A stretch of DNA of 64,000 nt from Chryseolinea soli (GCF_003589925.1 NZ_CP032382.1:6386001-6450000); one strand, 5' to 3'. Counted from the first letter of the stretch, positions 1-8,953 are shown. Translations and numbers: made by a program. Notes: generated by a model from the letters alone, not told the origin.

Positions 1-1
1 T

Positions 2-1006
2 GGTGGCAAAGGCATGCGCGTGGTTGAAAAAGAAAGCGAGTTCGATGAGCAAATGGAGCGCGCCACCAGCGAAGCCAAATCCGCCTTTGGCGACGGCTCG
101 GTGTTTATCGAAAAATATATCACCAAACCCCGTCACATCGAATTCCAGGTGTTTGGCGACCAGCAAGGAAACGTCGTGCACCTCTTCGAACGCGAGTGCT
201 CCATCCAGCGCCGCCACCAGAAAGTGGTGGAAGAAGCGCCGTCCTCCGTGCTCACACCCGAAAAGCGAAAGCTCATGGGGGAAGCTGCCATCAATGTGGC
301 GAAGGCCGCCAACTACTATGGCGCCGGCACGGTGGAGTTCATTCTCGACGATCACCTCAATTTCTATTTCCTCGAGATGAATACGCGCCTGCAAGTGGAA
401 CACCCGGTCACCGAAATGGTCACGGGTCTCGACCTGGTGAAGCTGCAGATCAAAGTGGCCGAGGGCGAAAGCCTCCCCTTCAAGCAAGAAGACCTGACCC
501 TGAACGGCCACGCCGTAGAAATACGCGTCTACGCCGAAGACCCCGCCAACAATTTCCTTCCCGACATCGGCCGCCTGCAGACCTATAATCGTCCCCAGGG
601 CATCGGCATCCGCGTAGACGATGGTTTTGAACAAGGCATGGACATTCCCTTCTACTACGACCCCATGATCGCCAAGCTGATCTGTTATGCGGACACGCGC
701 GAAAATGCGATCGAGAAAATGATCCGCGCCATCCGTGAATACGATATCACCGGCCTGGAAACAACACTGGGCTTTTGCCTCTTCGTAATGCAACACGAAG
801 CCTTTCGCAGTGGAAACTTCGATACACGCTTTGTCGAGAACTATTTCAAACCGGCCGTGCTGCAGCAAAGCGCCGTCGCCGAGGAAGAGCAGCTAGCGGC
901 CGCGTTGGCGGTGATGATACAACAACAGGAAAAAGTCGCCGCACCCGGGGGTGTTTTAGCGGACGGCCAGCAAAGCAAATGGAAAAAGAACCGGCTGGCA
1001 AACTGA
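2..1006 (+). CDS. accC: Biotin carboxylase subunit of acetyl-CoA carboxylase (5' truncated by window)
   Basis: The enzyme carboxylates biotin on BCCP with ATP and bicarbonate, the first half-reaction of acetyl-CoA carboxylase in fatty-acid synthesis (cytoplasm). The reading frame is open from base 2, beginning GGKGMR, which is the glycine-rich ATP-grasp loop, so about the first third of the protein lies outside the window and the internal ATG at 14 is not the real start. The ATP-grasp core shows ECSIQRRHQKVVEEAPS and EMNTRLQVEHPVTE, the family's metal and bicarbonate site (Glu, Asn, Arg), followed by the biotin-carboxylase C-terminal domain (GHAVEIRVYAEDP). The C-terminal tail after the domain (VMIQQQEKVAAPGG) is a variable extension. 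A pyruvate or propionyl-CoA carboxylase subunit is the main alternative. Next gene is convergent. Confidence 0.93.
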   Translation, partial: GGKGMRVVEKESEFDEQMERATSEAKSAFGDGSVFIEKYITKPRHIEFQVFGDQQGNVVHLFERECSIQRRHQKVVEEAPSSVLTPEKRKLMGEAAINVAKAANYYGAGTVEFILDDHLNFYFLEMNTRLQVEHPVTEMVTGLDLVKLQIKVAEGESLPFKQEDLTLNGHAVEIRVYAEDPANNFLPDIGRLQTYNRPQGIGIRVDDGFEQGMDIPFYYDPMIAKLICYADTRENAIEKMIRAIREYDITGLETTLGFCLFVMQHEAFRSGNFDTRFVENYFKPAVLQQSAVAEEEQLAAALAVMIQQQEKVAAPGGVLADGQQSKWKKNRLAN

Positions 1007-1042
1007 TGCCGGTCATTCCATTCTGCAAAGAGCAACCCTGCG

Positions 1043-2188
1043 CTATGGGTTCTTCATGAGCAGGTTGAGTTCCAACGGTGCGGGGCTGAAACAAAGCACA
1101 AAGATGATCAGGGCGATCCAGCCCAACACCACGCGTTTCTCGTCGAGCGGCTCTTCGATCTCGGATGGAGGATGTTGTATACCTACAAATCTGCCCAGCA
1201 AAAGCGCGAACAGTAAAAATCCTGAGTATCCTTGCAGCGAGGGCATCAACCGCGCGAGGGTGAACAACACAGCAAACATCAGCAAAGCATACATGAGCGT
1301 ATCGCGCTTTGACAGCCGGAGTCCCAGGAATGCGGAATACAGTATGAAGATCGCTATGGGCACCGCCGTAATCAGCTTTTCATTTGGATAGTCGGTGGGA
1401 TTGAGCACGCCCAGGCCCGAATAGAAAGTAAAGGCAATAAAAAATACGGTGGCAATGATCTTGTGCCGTTGGTAGCCAAACAACCCATAGACTACGTGCC
1501 CGCCGTCGAGTTGGCCGATGGGAAGCAAGTTCACGAAAGTGAAAATCAATGCCAGAAACCCGGAAAACAACAGCGGGTAGTGCATCAGCTCGTGGGGGTT
1601 GGGCACGCGCGCCGGATCGGCCACGTAGGTCTCGAAGAACCAGAAGATCAGGTTTTTGCCGATCACGACATCAATGACCGGCGTGTCGGTGGGCTGATAT
1701 ACCTTTTCGGCGTAGTTCAATCCATAGGCCTTGTATTCGGGGTGGACCTGGAAAATATATTCCGGCTCGGGCAAGTGGGTGAATCCATAAAACAAAACGA
1801 TCATCGCCATGACAAACCCCGCCAACGGGCCGGCTACACCAATGTCGAAGTTTTGTTTTTTGGAGGAGATCCGCTCCTGGATCCGGATCACCGCGCCAAA
1901 CGTGCCGATGGTGAACGGCATGAACGGCAACGAGGGCAGCGGGATATAAAAGGGCAGCGTAACTTTTACCCGGTGATACATCGCCGTGAAATAATGACCG
2001 AACTCGTGCACGGTGAGGATCAGTAAAAAGGGAACGGAGAATTGAAAGCCTGAAAAAAAGTCATCCCAGGAAAAGTCGCCCGCGAACACCGATTTACCAA
2101 ATGAGTTTTCCGCCCCGGCCAGGGTGGTGGTGATGACTGTCGCAATAAATAATGCCGCCTGGATGATCCCTCGTCTTCTATTGCTCAT
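1043..2188 (-). CDS. Site-2 protease family (M50) membrane metalloprotease
   Basis: 381-residue multi-pass membrane protein. The zinc-binding motif HEFGH lies at residues 61-65 inside a membrane segment, and the third ligand motif LDGGH at 227-231, the arrangement of the S2P/M50 family of intramembrane proteases. A conserved GPLAGF loop (about 120-124) follows the first motif. Several further hydrophobic helices fill the C-terminal third. The start ATG at 2188 overlaps the end of the upstream HAD phosphatase gene by 11 bases, so the two are probably co-transcribed. No PDZ domain is visible, unlike RseP. The substrate cannot be told from sequence. Confidence 0.88.
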   Translation of the reverse strand: MSNRRRGIIQAALFIATVITTTLAGAENSFGKSVFAGDFSWDDFFSGFQFSVPFLLILTVHEFGHYFTAMYHRVKVTLPFYIPLPSLPFMPFTIGTFGAVIRIQERISSKKQNFDIGVAGPLAGFVMAMIVLFYGFTHLPEPEYIFQVHPEYKAYGLNYAEKVYQPTDTPVIDVVIGKNLIFWFFETYVADPARVPNPHELMHYPLLFSGFLALIFTFVNLLPIGQLDGGHVVYGLFGYQRHKIIATVFFIAFTFYSGLGVLNPTDYPNEKLITAVPIAIFILYSAFLGLRLSKRDTLMYALLMFAVLFTLARLMPSLQGYSGFLLFALLLGRFVGIQHPPSEIEEPLDEKRVVLGWIALIIFVLCFSPAPLELNLLMKNP

Positions 2189-2801
2189 GGAAATAGTCGA
2201 GGATAATATCGGGATGGGATACGTGCAAGGTTTTGATGCCCAAGGTGCGGGCGCCTTCGAGGTTGGACAGGTTGTCGTCGAGGAAAAGGGTCTCTTCAGC
2301 CGCCAGGTCGTTCTCGTCCAGCACTTGCTGGAAGATGTCGGCGTTGGGCTTGCGCTTTTTCATGACGTGCGAATAGTAGGCGCGGTGAAAGAACTCGTCG
2401 AGGGACGTGCTGTTGGTCAGCATATTCTTGTTGATGTGCACCAGGTGGATGTTGTTGGTATTGCTCAACAGGAAAACGCGGTAAGAATTTTTGAGGCGCT
2501 CCAAAAGTTCCAGCTTGCGCACGGGGATGCCCCGCAACATGGCCAGCCAACAGGTGTCGATCTCTTCGTCGGTGGACGTGACGCCATATACGGTTCTTAC
2601 AAACGAGCGAAAATCCTCGTCGTTCATCAGGCCCATTTCATAGACCTCAAATCCTTTTGAAGAATGGAACAGGTCCGTCACCTTTTGTTTATCCATGCCG
2701 GAGAGTTTGGTGAAGGCTTGCAGGGTATGGTCGATGGAGAGATCGAGGATGACGCCGCCGAGGTCGAAGATGAGATTTTTGATGGAAGGATCGCGCTGCA
2801 C
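2178..2801 (-). CDS. HAD-superfamily phosphatase (YihX-like)
   Basis: Small haloacid-dehalogenase phosphatase, probably acting on sugar phosphates or nucleotides in the cytoplasm. Motif I is FDLGGVILD near the N-terminus, with Gly in place of the second Asp, as is common in the YihX branch. Motif II is LLSNTN, motif III the Lys in KKRKPNADIF and motif IV LFLDDN. No ATG is available: the frame opens at GTG 2849, but GTG 2801 gives MQRDPSIKNLIFDLGG and a 207-residue protein of normal family length, so I prefer it. It overlaps the M50 protease gene by 11 bases. Function assigned by family only. Confidence 0.82.
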   Translation of the reverse strand: MQRDPSIKNLIFDLGGVILDLSIDHTLQAFTKLSGMDKQKVTDLFHSSKGFEVYEMGLMNDEDFRSFVRTVYGVTSTDEEIDTCWLAMLRGIPVRKLELLERLKNSYRVFLLSNTNNIHLVHINKNMLTNSTSLDEFFHRAYYSHVMKKRKPNADIFQQVLDENDLAAEETLFLDDNLSNLEGARTLGIKTLHVSHPDIILDYFHEQ

Positions 2802-2886
2802 GGTTTTCAGTTTTGTGTATTCAACTTCAAATATGTAACATTGCAGCACTTTTTCAAACCGCCAAAAGGATGGCCGGTGCGGAAAG

Positions 2887-2960
2887 GGGCCCTTAGCTCA
2901 GCTGGTTAGAGCAATTGACTCATAATCAATAGGTCCCCGGATCGTTCCCGGGAGGGCCCA
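2887..2960 (+). tRNA. tRNA with CAU anticodon (probably tRNA-Ile2, lysidine type)
   Basis: A 74-base cloverleaf folds cleanly: acceptor GGGCCCT/AGGGCCC, D stem GCTC/GAGC, anticodon stem ATTGA/TCAAT around loop CTCATAA (anticodon CAT), five-base variable loop, T stem CCCGG/CCGGG. CCA is not encoded. The acceptor and anticodon-arm bases (GGGCCCTTA, GACTCATAATC) look more like E. coli tRNA-Ile2 than elongator or initiator tRNA-Met, so Ile2 with lysidine at C34 is the better call, with tRNA-Met as the alternative. The T loop reads ATCGTTC, with A54 and U58 instead of the usual T54 and A58. Confidence 0.9.
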
Positions 2961-2971
2961 CTAAAAATTTA

Positions 2972-3004
2972 AAGGGGAGTTGCGAATAGCAGCTCCCCTT
3001 TTTT
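2972..3004 (+). terminator. Rho-independent terminator after the tRNA
   Basis: A ten-pair stem (GGGGAGTTGC with GCAGCTCCCC, one G-U pair) with a short loop is followed by six T residues, directly downstream of the tRNA. Confidence 0.85.
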
Positions 3005-3093
3005 CGTGTTTTTAGTCGAGGTGTTAAAAGCCAACCCTACAAATTTACACTACACCCCGCAATGGCATATGCCTTTGTTGTCTGGCGTATTTT

Positions 3094-4008
3094 CTAGTCC
3101 AAAATTGATCCCGATGGCTTAGTCGCATTTTCAATAATTGGAGTCAGTTTCCTTAATTCAAAGTCGTACGCGTAAATGGTACTTTGTCGTTCGTTTTCTT
3201 TGCTCGCGCTAAACACCAACTTGTTCTCGCCAATCATATAAAGGTCACTCGCATACATTTTTTTTGGCGAGATTCTCACGGATTCTTTAGTCTGCATGTT
3301 GACGTACAGAATCGCATAGACTGGGCCCTCTACATCATCCATCCTCTCGTCAACACCTGCATTCAAAAAGAAACTGCTTTTATCTTTTGATATCCAAAAT
3401 CGATTGTCGCTTGCCAGCGCTAAATCTTCTCCTAAAGTCTCGCTGATATTTATTTTTTGAAGTTCAGCTCCGGTAAGGTCGAATTCAAAAATGTCCATTA
3501 AATCGTGGGCAATTATTGATTTACTGTCAGGCGACCAGGTAGGTTGATAAAGTCCATATCCCGGAGTTCCCTTAATTTTTGTAAATCCAGTATTGTCACT
3601 TTTGACGACACCGATCGCCCAGTCGCCATCGTCCCAGACATTAAAAGCAACGTATTTTCCGTCAGGCGACCAAACCGCGCCGTAGAAATTATCACTATCA
3701 ACTTTTAATCTGACCTCTTTCATTGTCTTCAAATCAACCAGGAATATCTCTCTGGCACTACCACCATACTTAAGAAAGGTTAATCTCTTCCCATCTGGAG
3801 AAATACAAGGGTCATAGCCAGCTAATATTTGCTTCTCCGGGTCCTGTCCGAGTTTACTATAAATCACAGTGTCTCTCTGAAACACCATGAATGTCTCCAT
3901 TGTCTGTTTCCCCAAAGTTTTATCAGGGGCTGAACTTCCAGTCTCAGATTTTTTTTCTGAGCACGAAATCACCAATAGCCCGATGGATAGTATTTTTAAT
4001 AATCTCAT
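3094..4008 (-). CDS. TolB-like beta-propeller lipoprotein
   Basis: 304-residue predicted lipoprotein. The start at 4008 (MRLLKILSIG) gives a signal peptide ending in the lipobox LVISC; the longer frame from 4032 puts eight extra residues before it. The mature part holds repeated PD40/TolB-propeller blades of the type SPDGK: CISPDGKRLTF, VWSPDGKYVAFN and TWSPDSKSI. Such proteins usually sit in the periplasm or on the outer membrane and bind partners rather than catalyse. Base composition is more AT-rich than the neighbours. No operon partner: about 170 bases separate it from the next gene on the same strand. Confidence 0.72.
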   Translation of the reverse strand: MRLLKILSIGLLVISCSEKKSETGSSAPDKTLGKQTMETFMVFQRDTVIYSKLGQDPEKQILAGYDPCISPDGKRLTFLKYGGSAREIFLVDLKTMKEVRLKVDSDNFYGAVWSPDGKYVAFNVWDDGDWAIGVVKSDNTGFTKIKGTPGYGLYQPTWSPDSKSIIAHDLMDIFEFDLTGAELQKINISETLGEDLALASDNRFWISKDKSSFFLNAGVDERMDDVEGPVYAILYVNMQTKESVRISPKKMYASDLYMIGENKLVFSASKENERQSTIYAYDFELRKLTPIIENATKPSGSILD

Positions 4009-4181
4009 TTGTCCTGAAAATATGACCAGCAACGTTGTAATAAAAGAATGTCTTAGATTTTTTTGGTTTCAATGTTAAAAGCTGGATTTGGTAGGTGGAG
4101 ATTTCGATGTGGTCTGACCCAAACTTGTTTCAGCATGCTTCCAGGCCCGCGCGTAGCCAACGATAGCACCAAATGTCCTTG

Positions 4182-4655
4182 TTATTTTACAGGAAGACTG
4201 TCCGGCGAAGATAGGGTGGGTTTGTCAAGTTGTTTGAAGTAACGATATATCCCAAAGGTGAGTGTTGCTAAACTCATTAACCACAGCCAATAGCCAAAAT
4301 TCAAACTTTTAATAGGCGCTGTCCTTCCGCTTTCTGCTGCCAGAATTCGTTGCCACATCACAAATGAAAATGCAAGAAGGGTTGCGGCCATAGAAACCTT
4401 CTTGCTTGCCTTGGCCGATCTCGCGAAAGCGAGTAGCCCAAAAAGATAGAGGGGATTGGCAAGCCAAACTATCCATTCCAAAAACCCGCCACCAAGAATG
4501 GCCAATGCGCCCATCAAAAGCACCGAGAGCGAGGAATGTGTTTTCCGGCCATCGAAGTCATCATAGGTTAGTGCGGTCTGTGTCAACGAAAGTATGTAAA
4601 GCGCCAGGCTGAGGAGTATACTATAGATTTTGACCCGTTTTAATTTCCTTTCCAT
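4182..4655 (-). CDS. Small multi-pass membrane protein of unknown function
   Basis: 157 residues with an N-terminal hydrophobic helix (ILLSLALYILSLTQTAL) and three further probable transmembrane stretches, one Trp-rich (LEWIVWLANPLYLFGLLAF) and one near the C-terminus (FGYWLWLMSLATLTFGIYRYF). No motif points to a function. It starts with ATG at 4655 and ends just before a non-coding stretch. I do not recognise the family. Confidence 0.6.
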   Translation of the reverse strand: MERKLKRVKIYSILLSLALYILSLTQTALTYDDFDGRKTHSSLSVLLMGALAILGGGFLEWIVWLANPLYLFGLLAFARSAKASKKVSMAATLLAFSFVMWQRILAAESGRTAPIKSLNFGYWLWLMSLATLTFGIYRYFKQLDKPTLSSPDSLPVK

Positions 4656-5028
4656 GTTTTATGATCGTTCGATTCAGTTGCCCATAGGACATATCCATTC
4701 AATATAAGCACATCACTCCGTAAAATGGTCACTTGATCCGTTAAAACCTCATCTTCTGGTGTACTGTTTTCAACGCTCCGAAGCAATCAGGCCTACCGTT
4801 GTTACAACAATCACGGCCTGCTTCGTATTTTCATCGTGGTGATCAAGCTGCATGAGCTTCAAAACCAACCCTTTCCTTTACGAATTTCGCTACTCATCTC
4901 CATCGATGCATGCAATATAACATCGCTTGTTCAGGGTATCCTCGATCGACGACTCTACCCGGTTCTGAGTACAGATCCCATCCTTCCCTACCCAGCTTTC
5001 GCTTCAAAAAATTGGCTCTCACAAGCGA
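4656..5028. other. Gene-free interval upstream of the heme operon
   Basis: No convincing gene, RNA fold or repeat was found here. A 68-codon open frame at 4836-5042 has no family resemblance and ends inside the heme promoter, so it is not called. Confidence 0.5.
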
Positions 5029-5060
5029 TTGACGCAGGGTGAGCTGAGCCACTACATTTG
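5029..5060 (+). promoter_or_regulatory. Bacteroidota-type promoter of the heme operon
   Basis: TACATTTG at 5053-5060 matches the Bacteroidota -7 box TAnnTTTG exactly, and TTG at 5029-5031 sits 21 bases upstream as a -33 element. This would start transcription about 15-20 bases before the ATG at 5085. Confidence 0.6.
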
Positions 5061-5081
5061 TTTAGAATCAATCTAAACAAA
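5057..5081. promoter_or_regulatory. Perfect inverted repeat, candidate iron or heme operator
   Basis: TTTGTTTAGA at 5057-5066 and TCTAAACAAA at 5072-5081 are exact reverse complements around the spacer ATCAA. The repeat overlaps the 3' half of the -7 box and ends three bases before the start codon, so a bound repressor (Fur or DtxR/IdeR type would fit) would block transcription. It could also fold in the mRNA over the translation start. Confidence 0.6.
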
Positions 5082-5084
5082 AAC

Positions 5085-5945
5085 ATGAAAACGCTTTTCA
5101 GTCACGCTATAAATAACATTCTCTCTCTACTCCTACTTCTCATTTCCACCATTACCATTGCGCAGGAACGGATCATCACCGCCGGCAGTGCGCTCACGGA
5201 AACGGTATGCGCCCTCGGTGATTGTGACAAGATCATCGCTTCCGACCGCACCAGCCTCTACCCTGCTCACATCCAGCAGCTACCCTCTATAGGTTACCGC
5301 GGGGGGATCAATGCGGAGGGGATCATTAGTTTGAAGCCCACACTTATTATAGCGGAGAAGGATTATGTGGAAGACGCAGTGCTCGAACAGTTAGGGCAGA
5401 GTGGTATCAAGTTGCTGATCATCGATCGTAAACTGGAGATCGGAGAGACTAAAAAATTCATCATGCAAATCGCCGCGGCGCTGAAACGCGAGGCTGAAGG
5501 AAAAAAGCTCATTGCCAAGATCGACAGCGATTTGGCCGAAGCCAATGCTTTGTTGAAGAAAACGACTTCCCATCCGAAAGTGATCTGCATCTACAACCGC
5601 GGCACGGCCACCGTGAGCATGGCGGGCAAAAATACATTCGGCAACATTCTTTCTTATGTGGGCGCCACCAGTGCCGTGGCCGACATCGAGGGCTACAAAC
5701 CCTTGAATACAGAGTCCCTGATTGCGGCCAACCCAGACTATCTCCTTATGGTGTCGACGGGATTGGAAAGTATCGGTGGCGTTGACGGCATGTTGAAAGT
5801 GCCTGGCATAGCGCAGACCACTGCCGGAATGAAACGGCAGATCGTGGCTATCGAAAGCCTGAAGCTCACCAACTTCGGTCCGCGTGTAGGCGAGGCGATA
5901 AAGGAGATCGTCGTGTTGTTGCATCCTGAGTTGCGTTCAAAATAA
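5085..5945 (+). CDS. hmuT: Heme ABC transporter substrate-binding protein
   Basis: 286-residue periplasmic binding protein that would collect heme after outer-membrane passage and deliver it to HmuUV. The ATG at 5085 gives MKTLFSHAINNILSLL with a signal peptide cleaved after TIAQ; an in-frame start at 5058 would lie inside the promoter repeat and is rejected. The class III (BtuF-like) fold is indicated by ERIITAGSALTETVCALG at the mature N-terminus, the SIGYRGGINAEGIISLKPTLII segment with a Tyr where HmuT proteins ligate heme, and the long linker helix. First gene of the heme operon; the permease follows after seven bases. Confidence 0.9.
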   Translation: MKTLFSHAINNILSLLLLLISTITIAQERIITAGSALTETVCALGDCDKIIASDRTSLYPAHIQQLPSIGYRGGINAEGIISLKPTLIIAEKDYVEDAVLEQLGQSGIKLLIIDRKLEIGETKKFIMQIAAALKREAEGKKLIAKIDSDLAEANALLKKTTSHPKVICIYNRGTATVSMAGKNTFGNILSYVGATSAVADIEGYKPLNTESLIAANPDYLLMVSTGLESIGGVDGMLKVPGIAQTTAGMKRQIVAIESLKLTNFGPRVGEAIKEIVVLLHPELRSK

Positions 5946-5952
5946 GCGCGTC

Positions 5953-7020
5953 ATGAATCTTGTACTCGCTACACGTGACTATCGGACCACGCTCATCCTG
6001 GCAGGGCTAGGCCTCTGCCTGATCATGGCAACGCTTTTCTCTTTGTCGGTTGGCGCGGTGTCTATTCCTGTGAAGGATGTCGCCGTCATCCTACTTCAGA
6101 AGCTGGGGCTCTTTCGAAATGTAACCGTAGAGGGCATGCATGAAGTTGTGTTGTCGTCTATCCGGCTTCCGCGGATCATCATGACCATTCTGATCGGGGC
6201 GTCGCTGGGTGTGAGCGGGTCGGCGTTGCAAGCGTTGTTCCGGAATCCTCTGGTGGAGCCAAGCCTGATCGGTGTTTCTGGTGGCTCGGCTTCGGCGGTG
6301 GTGACGGTGATCGTTTTTGGCAGCGCATTGCCGTTGCCGGTGAATGGATGGCTGTATCATTCGCTTTTGCAATTGGTGGCGTTTGGAGGTGGTATGTTGG
6401 CCACCTTCATTGTGTTGGAGTTGAGTACTCAATTGGGTAAAACCAATATCGCTGTCCTTATTCTCACCGGTGTGGCGCTCAATGCGCTGGCCGGAGCTGT
6501 GATCGGGCTTGCTATTTTTTATGCCGATGAGAATCAACTGCGCACATTCACCTTCTGGACTTTGGGCGATTTAGGCGGCGCCACCTGGGACAAATTGCGC
6601 TTTGCTGCTCCCCTCCTGGTTACCGCGTGCGCAGGCTTATTATTCTTCGCGCCTTCACTGAACCTCTTTTCATTGGGAGAAGCCGAAGCCTACCACACCG
6701 GCGTGAATGTTGAAAGCGCCAAACGACGCATCATCATTTTTGCAGCCCTCGCGGTGGGCATCAGCGTGTCGCTTTCGGGTATCATTGGATTTGTGGGATT
6801 AGTGGTTCCGCACGTGATCCGCGTCTCCTTTCACTCCGACAACCGGTTGGTGTTGCCCGGCTCAGTTTTGGGCGGGGCTTTATTGCTGGTTTTGTCCGAC
6901 GTGATCGCCCGTACGGTAGTGAGCCCTTCCGAATTGCCCATCGGCGTGGTGACGGCGCTGATCGGCGCGCCGTTTTTTATGGGATTGTTGATGAATGCCA
7001 AACGCAAACACGAACTATAA
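5953..7020 (+). CDS. hmuU: FecCD-family heme ABC transporter permease
   Basis: 355-residue inner-membrane permease, full family length, with about ten transmembrane helices. FecCD marks include IRLPRIIMTILIGASLGVSG, ALFRNPLVEPSLIGVSGG and the ATPase-coupling region near GIIGFVGLVVPHVIR. It moves heme from HmuT into the cytoplasm with HmuV. The stop codon shares one base with the next start (TAATG at 7018-7022), showing translational coupling. Confidence 0.92.
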   Translation: MNLVLATRDYRTTLILAGLGLCLIMATLFSLSVGAVSIPVKDVAVILLQKLGLFRNVTVEGMHEVVLSSIRLPRIIMTILIGASLGVSGSALQALFRNPLVEPSLIGVSGGSASAVVTVIVFGSALPLPVNGWLYHSLLQLVAFGGGMLATFIVLELSTQLGKTNIAVLILTGVALNALAGAVIGLAIFYADENQLRTFTFWTLGDLGGATWDKLRFAAPLLVTACAGLLFFAPSLNLFSLGEAEAYHTGVNVESAKRRIIIFAALAVGISVSLSGIIGFVGLVVPHVIRVSFHSDNRLVLPGSVLGGALLLVLSDVIARTVVSPSELPIGVVTALIGAPFFMGLLMNAKRKHEL

Positions 7021-7832
7021 TGTACCAGGCCTCCCATCTTTCGTATCGCGTTCGCGAAAAAATTCTTCTGCAAGATGTCAGCCTGGCGATTGCTCCCGGG
7101 CAGTTCACGGCCGTGGTGGGTCCCAACGGCGCGGGCAAGAGCACGTTGTTGAAGACGATGGCCCTGGAGCACACTGGTTACCACGGTGACATCGTAATCA
7201 ACGGTAAGCCTGCCAAAGCTTACTCGCCGCGCGAGCTTTCCTTCGTCCGGGCGGTGTTGCCACAAAACACGACGGTGCAGTTTGCTTTCACGGTGGAACA
7301 GATCGTTTCACTGGGGCGGCATGGTCACCGGGCGTCGCGCAAAGAAAACGAGACGATCGTGGACGAAGTGATGGCCCTCACGGGAACGGATGTGTTTCGC
7401 GAGCGGAGTTATCTCACCTTATCCGGCGGCGAAAAACAGCGGGTACAATTGGCCCGGGTGCTGGTGCAGGTTTGGGAGGAGACGTTATATCCGCGGTATG
7501 TATTGTTGGACGAGCCCACCAGCAGTCTCGACATCGCCCAGCAGCAACACATTTTCAGTCTCGCAAAAAAAGTATGCGAACGCAACATCGGCGTCATGGC
7601 CATTGTGCACGACCTGAATCAGGCGGTGTTGTTTGCCGATCATCTTTACTTTCTCCGCGAAGGTAAACTCGTTGCCTCGGGTGCGGCGCAGGAAGTTTTC
7701 ACAAAACCCATTATCGAGGAAACGTTTTGCTGTCGCGTCAATGTGTATCGCGATCCGTGCAACAACTGTCCCTATATCATTCCCGAGCGCGAAGTATTTG
7801 TACCGTCACATTCCCTGGTTATCGAAAAATAA
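7020..7832 (+). CDS. hmuV: Heme ABC transporter ATP-binding protein
   Basis: 270-residue ABC ATPase. Walker A GPNGAGKST at 34-42, Q loop near LPQN (80-83), signature LSGGEKQ at 134-140, Walker B YVLLDEP at 160-166 and switch His at 197 (IVHDLN) are all intact. The C-terminus carries a short Cys-containing tail (CCRVNVYRDPCNNCPY). It powers HmuU; position and one-base overlap with the permease gene make the assignment firm. Confidence 0.93.
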   Translation: MYQASHLSYRVREKILLQDVSLAIAPGQFTAVVGPNGAGKSTLLKTMALEHTGYHGDIVINGKPAKAYSPRELSFVRAVLPQNTTVQFAFTVEQIVSLGRHGHRASRKENETIVDEVMALTGTDVFRERSYLTLSGGEKQRVQLARVLVQVWEETLYPRYVLLDEPTSSLDIAQQQHIFSLAKKVCERNIGVMAIVHDLNQAVLFADHLYFLREGKLVASGAAQEVFTKPIIEETFCCRVNVYRDPCNNCPYIIPEREVFVPSHSLVIEK

Positions 7833-7872
7833 AATCAAGTCTATAATAAACTCTATTTAACTCCATACTCAC

Positions 7873-8949
7873 ATGAGCACCATCATTGAAAGCAGATCAT
7901 TCACCCTCAGCGAAGCCTGGAAAGGCGTTCAAAGTGCAAAACCCGGCATTCGCATTCGCGAAGCAGCAAAAGAGCTCGGCGTCAGCGAAGCCGAATTGCT
8001 GGCCACCAAACTACACGAGGGCGTGACACGCCTGCAGGGCCCCTGGCCCGAGTTGTTGACGCGTTTTAAAACCCTGGGCAAAGTGATGTCACTCACACGC
8101 AACAATGCCTGCATCCTGGAACACAAGGGTCCCTTCCAGGCCGTGAACGTTATGGGCGCCGACACCCGCGCGATGGCGACCGTGATCGGCCCCATCGAAA
8201 CACGGGTATTTTTTGCCAACTGGCATTTTGCCTTTGCGGCGACGGAAGAAAAATCGGATCGCGTATTAAAAAGCATCCAGATCTTTGACAAATCCGGCGA
8301 AGCTGTTACAAAGATCTATCTCCAGGAAAAAAGCGACGAGGCAGCATACGAAAAACTAGTGGAAGAATTCCGCGCGGAAGATCAAAGCCGCGAGCTCGAT
8401 GTGGAACCCTACGCTGTTGACGTTCACAACGGGCCGGCCGATCCCGAAGCGTTTTTGAAAGAGTGGAGCGAGCTGAAAGACACCCACGACTTCTTCGGTT
8501 TGCTGCGCCGCCACCAGGTGAGTCGCTATCGCGCCCTGGAGTTGGCCAGTGGCCGGTTCACGTTCCAGGTGAATGCCCGGGTGAGTCCCAAGCAAATTCT
8601 GGACAACGCCTCCATCATCAAGCTTCCCATCATGATCTTCGCCGGCAACCGCGGCAACCTGCAAATCCACCAGGGTAAAGTAAGAACGATACGTCTGCTC
8701 GATCGTGGACACACCGGCGCGGAGCAATGGCTCAACGTGCTCGATCCTGATTTCAACATGCACATGCGCATGGACCTGGTCCACACCGCCTGGGTAGTTC
8801 GCAAACCCACCACCGAAGGCGACGTGACCTCGGTGGAGCTTTTCGATAAAGAAAAGAATCTCATCGCTCAATTTTTTGGCTTGCGCAAACCCGGCATTCC
8901 GGAAAAGTCAGAGTGGCGAGCGCTTGTCAACGAACTCCCGGCCTTGTAA
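7873..8949 (+). CDS. hmuS: HemS/HmuS-family hemin-degrading or heme-chaperone protein
   Basis: 358 residues, the usual size for the two tandem HemS/ChuS half-domains. It accepts cytoplasmic heme and either stores it or opens the ring to free iron. Family segments include LGVSEAELLA near the N-terminus, LGKVMSLTRNNACILEHKG in the first half and VMIFAGNRGNLQIHQGKVR-type sequence in the second half, with candidate heme-ligand His residues in both. It lies 40 bases after the ATPase gene and four bases before the receptor gene, inside one operon. Confidence 0.92.
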   Translation: MSTIIESRSFTLSEAWKGVQSAKPGIRIREAAKELGVSEAELLATKLHEGVTRLQGPWPELLTRFKTLGKVMSLTRNNACILEHKGPFQAVNVMGADTRAMATVIGPIETRVFFANWHFAFAATEEKSDRVLKSIQIFDKSGEAVTKIYLQEKSDEAAYEKLVEEFRAEDQSRELDVEPYAVDVHNGPADPEAFLKEWSELKDTHDFFGLLRRHQVSRYRALELASGRFTFQVNARVSPKQILDNASIIKLPIMIFAGNRGNLQIHQGKVRTIRLLDRGHTGAEQWLNVLDPDFNMHMRMDLVHTAWVVRKPTTEGDVTSVELFDKEKNLIAQFFGLRKPGIPEKSEWRALVNELPAL

Positions 8950-8953
8950 TGCC

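Noticed and set aside
4836..5042. 68-codon frame in the heme promoter interval
   Set aside because: No domain, no neighbour on a matching unit, and it runs through the -33 element.
4656..5084. Possible riboswitch before the heme operon
   Set aside because: The predicted transcript leader is only about 15-20 bases long, too short for a riboswitch.
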